The translations under genes were made by a program, and so were the position numbers. From positions 910,116 through 974,115 of the forward strand of contig SJRY01000229.1 in assembly GCA_011319805.1 (NCBI GenBank): 64,000 bases of DNA, in the 5' to 3' direction. Every line of letters starts with the position of its first letter. The first letter of the stretch is position 1. The notes beneath the pieces are model-generated. The model saw only the letters and a program-made list of their open reading frames with translations, made no database searches and had not been told where the DNA came from. Of this stretch, positions 56,365 to 64,000 are shown in pieces. Origin of the DNA: Macrocybe gigantea. Its lineage: Eukaryota; Basidiomycota; Agaricomycetes; Agaricales; Callistosporiaceae.

Positions 56365-58736
56365 CTAGCAGTACCTCCACATCTTCACATAGTCACTACA
56401 CGGCGAACAAAAAAAAAAAGGCGCGCAGGGTCAAGTCAAGAGCACGAACGACAGACATGAACAGATGGTCAAAAATGAAAAACAAAGAAGGGACACGCAT
56501 TTGGCAACAGTATGAAGACGCCACTCGGAGCGCAGAGCACGGAACAGGCCAGAGGTGACAGAAGCGTTGCACGAAAAGGCAAGAAAAAAAGGACACAAGA
56601 ACAGAACGTACACGATCATCGCACGGTCCTCCACACTTGATGGCCAGGTGGGATACCATTGGTTTTGCGCCCTCAAGAAATCGAGAGGCGGGTCTGAGTA
56701 AAGGGGCGACAGCGAATAGGTTCGGGTCAGTTCAGTATTGCGACATTTAAAATTGAGAAGGCTTCATCGCTTACTCGGCGAATGATCCAGCCAGGGCTTG
56801 TCGCCCTGCCCTTCGGGGAACCATCCGTTCGTGGAGCCCACAGCCACATCCATAATCAGATAGAACTCTGCGAAAAAAGGCAAGGTAATTAAAAAAACAC
56901 GAATAGGGCAAAAGGAAGCATTTCAAATGAATGCTCCAACCTTGATCGAACGGCGTCGCGTTCGTCCCGTTGATCCAGGGATTCTGCAGGGGCACGAGAC
57001 TCGACCCGTTGTTGATGACAGCGGGGAACTCCCCTCTGTCGAAAAAGGGCTTGTTGAACGGTATATCAAGAAGCGTATGCAGCCGGGTGTCCACATAGAT
57101 TCGGCTGAAAACAAAAATGACACGCAGATTCTTCTATCAGCACAAAAAAAAAAAGGAAAGAAAAGATCCAAACGACGCACATCCAGTTCGGTGTCCACTC
57201 CAGCGCATAAGTCCTGAAACCCTCATTGAAGCGGCGCCGCCGCTCCGTCCACCAACTGTAAGACTTGGACGCGCCGTTGAGCTGCGGGGCAGGGCCCCAG
57301 TTGAGCGTTCCCTGGACGTAGTTTGACCCGCTGTGAGAATTGTTGTTTTGAATTTAAAAAAAGAAAAGAAGCAAGGAAATAAATTGTGTGAGCTGCTTCG
57401 TCTTCTCTACGTTCGATCGAGGCATCTGGGCTCACTGGGCGGTGTAGCGTATGCCGTTTCCGCGGGATTCAAGGATGTCGATTTCGCCTGTGTGTCAGGT
57501 GTCTTGCGTCAGGAAAGCTGAGAGACCAGCATGCTGGGGCTTACCGCTCAGAGGCCATGGACCGTAGACTTCGTCGCGTGGAAGCATCCACACGGCCGGC
57601 CACATCTGGTGCTCAAGTGAACACAAAATGAAGTAAATAAACGCAAGAAAACCTCACCCAATCACTGTCATAGCCAAAAACAAACCACGGTCAGCCGTCA
57701 CGTCACACACTCAGAATACGGAAATAGCCCCCCTACCCGACGGGCATCTTTGCGCGGAACTCGACTCTTCCAAACTTGATGCTGGCGCTCCGACGCGTCG
57801 TAAGGCGAGCGCTCTGCACAGGGTTGATGATCGCGCCGCTCGTGCGGTTGCTGACCTTGCTGCAGGACCTGTAGTACGCGTCCGCGTTGAACACGCGCTG
57901 ACCGTTGCGCGTGACGAACCCGCCGTCGGGCCACGTCTGGTTGAACGTGCAGCCGGTGATGTTGTACACCGTCCCGTCGAACACGGCGTCGAGCCCGATC
58001 GAGTCTGATGTGAGCGTCGGCACGATATAGAGCTTTCCGTCTTGATGAACGAGTTGTTCTGCGACGCCGTCGTCATTTCGAATTCGCCCGTTCTGCATGC
58101 GGAAAGTCAAGCGTCAGGCATTTTGCTTTCGAAATAAAGCGGAGGGGAAAACCTCACCCGAATCCGTCCATGTTGACTTCGCGCATGAACGCGCCGTTCT
58201 CGCCAAAGACGGCATCGGGGTTGTCAAAGTTTTCGTCGAGGACCAAGCACAGCGGATGCCTGTCGAGTCTCACGTTCTTGTATGAAAAGTAGCACTGGAT
58301 CGCACCCAGGGCCGCGCCGAGCGACACCAGGATGTACACGACATAATACGCGAACGCGGACCGCGGGTTCTTTACGTCCTTCCACGGCTTCGGGAGCGGC
58401 GTGCTGTCCTTGAGCATGTGCGACCGCATGCGCGTCGCCTTTTTGGGCATCACGGAGATCGGGCGTGGGGTGGCCGCTGGCACGGGCGCTGGCGCGCTGC
58501 GCAGCGAGCGCGGTAACGGGGAAGACTCGCCGCTGGAAAGGCGATCGCGGAAGAGCTGGGCCGCGAGAGCATGCTCTGCTGGTACTGCCGCACGGAGGAA
58601 GGCCGGCTTGAAGTCGGGGTGGAGAACGGGTCGGTATCGGTTTGGATTTGGACGTCTGCGCTGTCCCTGGGCGGAGGTCTGCTCCGCTCGCAGTGGCGGT
58701 TGTGGTCTGTTCTGCCGTTGTCGCTGTCGTCGTCAT
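56365..58736 (-). CDS. KRE6: KRE6/SKN1 beta-1,6-glucan synthesis protein (GH16-like)
   Basis: Ten exons: 58736-58158, 58092-57737, 57664-57658 (7 bases), 57605-57545, 57487-57436, 57330-57181, 57104-56941, 56867-56775, 56693-56612 and 56395-56365. A type II membrane protein of the secretory pathway needed for cell-wall beta-1,6-glucan in yeast. A Ser/Pro-rich cytosolic tail (MLKDSTPLPKPWKDVKNPRS) precedes one membrane helix (AYYVVYILVSLGAALGAI), then the lumenal SKN1/GH16 domain: LDENFDNPDAVF, YNITGCTFNQTWPDGG, FGRVEFRAKMPVG, MWPAVWMLPRDEVYGPWPL, the acid pair motif GEIDILES, TLNWGP, EWTPNW and a last exon ending DYVKMWRYC. All phases from exon 3 on fit. Exon 2 is one base short (AAG after TTCATC near 58048) and the N-terminal part of exon 1 changes frame near 58550-58530, so the first ~90 residues are uncertain. 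Confidence 0.9.
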
Positions 58737-60142
58737 GGTTGCGTCGTTGCTCGCACTACAGGAGGGGAGGCAGCGGCCTAAAGAGAGGGAAGGCGATGTG
58801 AGGCAGACGGAGCTGAAAGGAATGCGGGCGAAGGGATGGGCGTGTTTAGTGAGGATGACAGATATATAGATGCGGTGGTACCGGAGACTGGAGAGATGCA
58901 GGACGAGAGATGTGACGGGTCCAGGAGAGGACAGATGTCAATAACCTGAAAAGTGAGGTGATTGCATCGCTATCGCGCGGGCTAGAGGTGGTATTTCCGC
59001 GAATGGGAGAAGGGGTGTGGAGGTGTTGATGGACAAGGACAAGGAACCATTTGCAATTATTATATTAATTCTTTTTTAGTGTTTTTCATGCTTCCATGGG
59101 ATCTGTTTGGCGTCGAATCGGCGTGCGTTTTTACGTGGGAAGACTTCGATTTGCGGAAGAAGGCGATAGGGGGTCTGGATGGTTAATCACTTCGTATCTA
59201 TCTGCTTGTTTATTCAGCAGGTGGGAATACCGTAGGCTCTGCGTAATGGTGACACAGAAGGCTGGCGGAGAGCATGAAAGGTTGAACCTAAACCTTTTGC
59301 TCGTCCAAAGTGTAACTGTGCCCTTGCCTCTGTTGCGATATCGCATGTTGACAGTGGAAAATCATGGGTCTAGGCCGACAGCTCCGAGTCGCCTGCCTGT
59401 GATGCAATCAGCGGCAGGGCGGACGTACGTCGGAAATGTCCATCAGTCAAAGAAAAGCGCGAATTCTTCGTTCGATTGCATGTCCGGAAACATCAAGAAT
59501 CAAGTCAGTCCCCCCTGATTTGAAAGAAAGTTCCTTACATGATAACCCAACGGTGAGGACGGCCTTGAGATGGGACATACGGGCTAACTGCAAGGGGCAG
59601 TGGGACGACGTGACCCTTAGGAGCCGGGCAAGTAGCTGAGCAATGCATCGGCCGGATTGGACGTCAGCGAGGTGCTGTAACATCAGGACAGTTTCTTTTA
59701 GGCACTGATATTGGATGTCAAGAGATAAAGCCTCCAGGGACAGAACTCTCGCAAAGCGGCACAAGCAATATTAGGACAGAGACGGTGAGCCCTAAGCATA
59801 TGCAACGATCGGTCAGAGGGACGATAGCGACAAAGAGCCTCCGAAAACCACACGGACCCAGTTGAACGGGATCGGCCTGCTAAACGCCTTCGAAGAAGTG
59901 GTTAATAGTGTCACGTCACGGTGTCATGTCCGTCACGGTTTATTCCCATCCAATCTTGGTGTAGATTGTGAGGTGTGTTGTACATAAAGACCAGCTGCCC
60001 GGAAAATGACAGCCTTGGCCCCGACTTTGCTTTTCGTCTGCGAGACGGCTGCTGTCGTCTATCTTACCTTTCTATTCCAATCTAATTCCACGTTCGCCGA
60101 ACTAACCTCTTCTCTCGTTAATCTTGGACAAGTAAGAAAAGC
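58737..60142. other. Divergent intergenic region
   Basis: About 1.4 kb between KRE6 (-) and the GT2 gene (+). A leucine-rich 105-codon ORF at 59447-59764 (-) has no support. Presumably holds both promoters. Confidence 0.45.
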
Positions 60143-63100
60143 ATGTCGGCCGTTACCATCCACAACAGCGACTATGACCTCTTTGATGCATGGCTGCACA
60201 AGATTTGTGAGTGACTTTGCTTTCTTTTTTTTTTTTTAATTTTCTATCGAGTTCGTTCGGTTCTGAGATCGTTGTAGACGAAGCACACAGAAGGACAACT
60301 GGTTCATGCCCCCGAGGAGGTGTTCTCCACCGGCGGTCTGTCTTCGCGTCGAGAACGGGTTCTTCAGGGTGTTTCATACGAAACCCTGCCCTCGTGCCCT
60401 TTGAGGCGGCGGTCCGCGGCCTCAACCCCGTCGTCGCTGTCAAGATCCGCAACTCGGCCGTCCTCGCCGCCATGGGCAAAGTGTAAATCTCGTCCATCCT
60501 TATTTTTTTTTGCGTCATAACACCCGCGAACCTTGTACTGATAACTGCGTCCCAGAGCGCCCACCGATGATTCCATCTACATCGACCATGAGACGAGGAT
60601 TCAGATAATAGAATCCATAGACCAGCTTCCTTTCGCCGAAAAAGACCAGTGCGGCGCGTTCGTCGTAAGACACTGTTTCTCCGTGTATAAGGATCTCACC
60701 CGTGCGCATGCTCATTAGCCTCCCTGCACAGCGCGACGAGGCTTCGCTCATCCTCTGGAGCTACGCCCTCGAGACCATCATCCCGCTCTGCAACGACTTT
60801 GAGGAAAAGCTCATCAAACACATCTGGCGCACGCGCAAGGTCGCCCGGCGCTCCGTCCTCGCCCCAGTCCGCAAGCTCCAACCTCAGCTCCCAGGCGCCC
60901 TCGTCCGACTTCAACTCGGACGCCGAGCTCAACGAAAAGCCCGACGAGGCGGCGAAACAGGAGGCTCAGGTCGTCGTCGCCGTGGAGGAGAAGAAGGCGC
61001 CTGTCAAGAGGAAATGGTGGAGCTGGAAGCTGCAGCCACCTGCACCTGCTTCTGCGGACGCCGGCGACCCCGAAAAGGCAGCTGGGCGCAAGAACGAGCG
61101 CAAGCTCATCCTTTTCGGCCCGTTCTATGCTGGATGTGGTGCCGCCCTCTCGATGTGTGAGTCTCTTTCGCAGGTGGCGTCTTGGTGAATGCGGACGCTC
61201 ACGAGGGCGTCTGTCGTTTTAGATTTCGTCGTGTCCGGTATAACTGTCCTTCTCGAAGAATATGCTCTGGACGGGGATCCAACTCGTTTTGCGTTGCTCG
61301 TCACAATGCCTATCATCTTTTGCATCTCCTTGGTATGAACGATCTCAATTTCTGTGTCTCGCACGCTCACTGACTTGTCAACTCATCCAGTTCTTCTGTC
61401 TTCAGCTCGTCGGCAACCTGTCCCTCATGTATGCGTCTCAGCTGCCTCGATCGTCCCAGATCCAATGACCTGTCTTTGCAGTTTCGGCCCAGTCAATCAG
61501 TATCATGAGAATTCAATGTACTACTCTGCCATCAAGCCCGAGCCTAACCCAGAGATCGACAACAACCTCCCGCATATCACGATCCAGATGCCCGTGTACA
61601 AGGAAAGCTTGGAACTTGTCATGTATGAGCCCATCCCCGATTGTGCGCTCAAGCCATACTGACAACTGTCGTTCCACAAGCGCACCCTCTGTCTTTTCCA
61701 TCAAAAAGGCTATGCAGACTTATGCTCGACAGGGTAACGTCAGTCGTTTGATGCAGAAATTATCATTCTGATCGATGATTCCCTCGACAGGCGGAACGTC
61801 CGCTATCTTCATCTGCGATGACGGTTTGCAGCTTATCAGCGAGAGAGGATCGCGAAGAGCGTATCGCGTTTTATGCCAACCATAACATCGGATACGTTGC
61901 TCGTCCTGGCCATTCGTCTGCTCCTGACGGGTTCAAGCGTGCCGGTCGGTTCAAGAAGGCCTCCAAGTGAGCTTTCTCATCTGATTTCCGAATCCCGGAT
62001 TAACCTCGGCGTTTCGTTCAGCATGAACTACGGCTTGGGTAAATATTCCACACTGGAATTTTGTCGAGTCGAGCCCTACTAAGATGTGACATGTGAAATA
62101 GCGCTTTCGCTCAAGTTGGAAAAGTTCCTCGCCCAGCTTGAAGCCGATGGCGTCGAAGACGATCCAAATGATTGCCTCGAAGATAAAGCTATGCGTATGG
62201 CTGCCGAGGAAATCTACGAAGAGAGCGGCAAGAAGTGGAAGCCCTGGTGTGCGAACGGCAAATCACTTCGCATGGGCGAGATCATTCTTATCATCGATGC
62301 GGATACCGTCGTGCCCGAGGTGAGTCTCGATCTGCTTGCTTCCGCCAAGCATGCTAAGCTCTGATTGAATTTTAGGATTGCTTCAGGGATGCTGCTCGTG
62401 AGATGGGTGAAATCTCCTGACGTGGCGATCATCCAGCATGATTCAGGTTCGCCTTCTCGTTGTTTTTGTTGCCTTTCTCCATGACGCTTAGCTCAGACTG
62501 GATATCTTGCAGATGTCATGCAAGTCGCTCATCACACTATTTTGAGAATGGGATCAACGCACTTCACGCGTCGGATAAACAAATGCATCTCACTCGGTTG
62601 TGCCAACGGCGAGGTCGCGCCCTTTGTCGGCCACAACGCCTTCCTGCGCTGGTCCGCGTCCAGGACGCGTCCTTCATCGACGAAGATGAAGGAAGCAGGT
62701 GTCGGAGAACAACGTGTCTGAAGACTTTGACATGGCGCTCAGGTTGCTCTTGAACGGGTACACGCTGCGGTGGGCCACGTATTCGAAGGGCGGGTTCAAG
62801 GAGGGTGTCTCGCTCACCGTCGTCGATGAGCTCGCGCGGTGGCAGAAGTACGCCTATGGTCGGTCGCCATTGGCTTTTGCTGCCCTTTTGCGCATCTGTC
62901 TGACATGACTTGATGCTCAGGTTGTAACGAGATCATCTTCAATCCTCTCATTCAGTGGTGGCGCAAGGGTCCGATCAGCAAGCAGCTCCGTGGATTCGTC
63001 TGGTCTCAAGCGCCTGTGCACTACAAAGTCGAATGATGTCCTGTGCGTTTTTTTCGTTTCAGCCATCTTATCTCGGATTCTTATTTGATTAAATTTAGAC

Positions 63101-64000
63101 ATGTTCTCGTACTGTTAGTCTGATCACTTGCCCGTTGCGTCACGATATCCTAATCTCCTCGCGTTTTTTTGTGCTTGATAGATGGTATCGCTGCCGCCAC
63201 ATCGGATCCATCATCAACTACCTCGTCCTCGGTCTCGCGCCGCAGATCGACAGGTTCTACTTGCACAGTTTCGAGATCTTGCTCGCTTGCACAGTCGTCT
63301 TTTCCCGGAGTTGGGAACCTTGGATTCACGCTGCTTGAATATCGGCTGGACATCGGAGCTTTTTTTGGTGCGCTGTATGAGAATTTGCGATGGGTGCCTT
63401 TCTTGTGAGTCGTTCTCGCTCCGCTTCATGTCGAGGGGTTGTTGCAACTGATGTTGATTGGACGACCAGCGTGTTCTTCTTCGGCGGCCTGAGCATCCAT
63501 CTCTCGACCGCTCTATTGGCTCATATGTTCTCGTATAACATGTATGACAACTCTGCGCGCTGGTCGCAAATTGTGATGGGTTTACTCACGATGCGTCGTT
63601 GCCAGGACGTGGGGATCAACAGGCAAAGAAGTGGAACGGTCGACGTTCTGGATCGAAGGTCTGTTGTCAGCTGCGCAAAATTGGGTGAAGGCTTCGTCGG
63701 CTGATTGTTCGGTTCAAAAGTTCCTCGCATCTGGCAACGCTTCAAGCTCTCGTTTGTCATCTGCTTCGTTGCTATATGCATGATGATCATCTTCACGACC
63801 AATGCTGTCCCATACGAGTGGCAGGTCCAGGGTGGAATTGGCTCTTATCATTCCTGTTTCGCTCGTTGTTGGCTGCCATATCCTCTTGCCGGTGCGTCTG
63901 ACGTCGGTCCTTGCTTTACAGAGCTGCTTGTGTGACAAAGATTTCTGGGTAGATCGTCTTGAATCCGGCTCATGATCTTTTCGTACTGAACGCAAAAAAA
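60143..64000 (+). CDS. Family-2 glycosyltransferase, chitin/cellulose-synthase-like, 3' end at or beyond the window edge
   Basis: Starts ATG 60143 (SAVTIHNSDYDLFDAWLHKI, donor at 60207). N-terminal regulatory region: DNWFMPP, FEAAVRGLNPVVAVKIRN, DDSIYIDHETRIQIIES, ILWSYALETIIPLCNDFEEK. A linker with Ser/Pro and Lys/Glu (60840-61080) leads to membrane helices (KLILFGPFYAGCGAALSM). The catalytic domain carries GT-A motifs: ITIQMPVYKESLELV, CDDG (61818), IILIIDADT (62283), SEDFDMALR (62720) and ELARWQKYAYG. More helices follow (FINYLVLGLAP, HSFEILLACTVVF, VFFFGGLSIHLSTALLAHM, FVICFVAICMMIIFTTNA). It likely makes a wall or extracellular polysaccharide at the plasma membrane. The last readable piece, after an intron, is LNPAHDLFVLNA at 63959-63994. 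At least six one-base frame changes occur (for example 60310-60400, 60700-60800, 62510-62560, 63350, 63840). Confidence 0.8.

Noticed and set aside
59447..59764. Leucine-rich 105-codon minus-strand ORF
   Set aside because: Looks protein-like but starts on a non-ATG codon, has no partner exon and no recognisable family.

Overview
The window reads as nuclear DNA of a filamentous basidiomycete, most likely an Agaricomycete. Host genes are split by many short introns, mostly 50-65 bases with GT-AG ends and a few GC-AG. The gene families are fungal: IML1, Pho85-type cyclin, PNS1, KRE6/SKN1, a chitin-synthase-like GT2 enzyme, F-box proteins and DUF6533-like membrane proteins. No bacterial operon structure and no tRNA or rRNA gene was recognised.

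Layout. Positions 1-5046 hold the 3' end of IML1 (+), a complete five-exon NAA20 (-) and a coiled-coil/AT-hook gene (+). 5047-17709 is gene-poor apart from a PCL-type cyclin at 11047-12297. 17712-27292 is one DDE (Tc1/mariner-IS630-like) transposon with perfect 36-bp inverted repeats and TA target duplications. Its transposase gene is split by a complete Ty3/Gypsy chromodomain LTR retrotransposon at 19584-26092, with two 320-bp LTRs that look identical and a 5-bp AGCTG duplication. 29557-32522 is a PNS1 choline-transporter-like gene. 32.5-37.1 kb is poor in clear genes. 37.1-40.4 kb has two F-box genes tail to tail. 41.4-52.3 kb carries three DUF6533-like seven-helix genes and a fragment, interspersed with a zinc alcohol dehydrogenase and ribosomal protein uL1. 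52898-53365 is a small conserved fungal gene, 56365-58736 is KRE6/SKN1 and 60143-end is a large family-2 glycosyltransferase.

The LTR element is the most informative region. It has an 11-nt primer-binding site complementary to its own predicted RNA 5' end (Tf1/sushi-type self-priming). A stretch of about 795 nt after the predicted transcription start contains no ATG in any frame although one frame is open. It also has an in-frame TAA inside gag, a G GGT TTT slippery heptamer just before the gag stop, and an extra 132-codon ORF joined to pol by an ATGA overlap.

A caution applies throughout. Many genes that otherwise splice and translate well need a single-base correction, nearly always one missing base and often in a short homopolymer. 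IML1 (as far as seen), NAA20, uL1 and the 52.9-kb gene are clean. The simplest reading is uncorrected long-read indels rather than a run of pseudogenes, so protein lengths below assume these corrections. No corrected sequence is written out.
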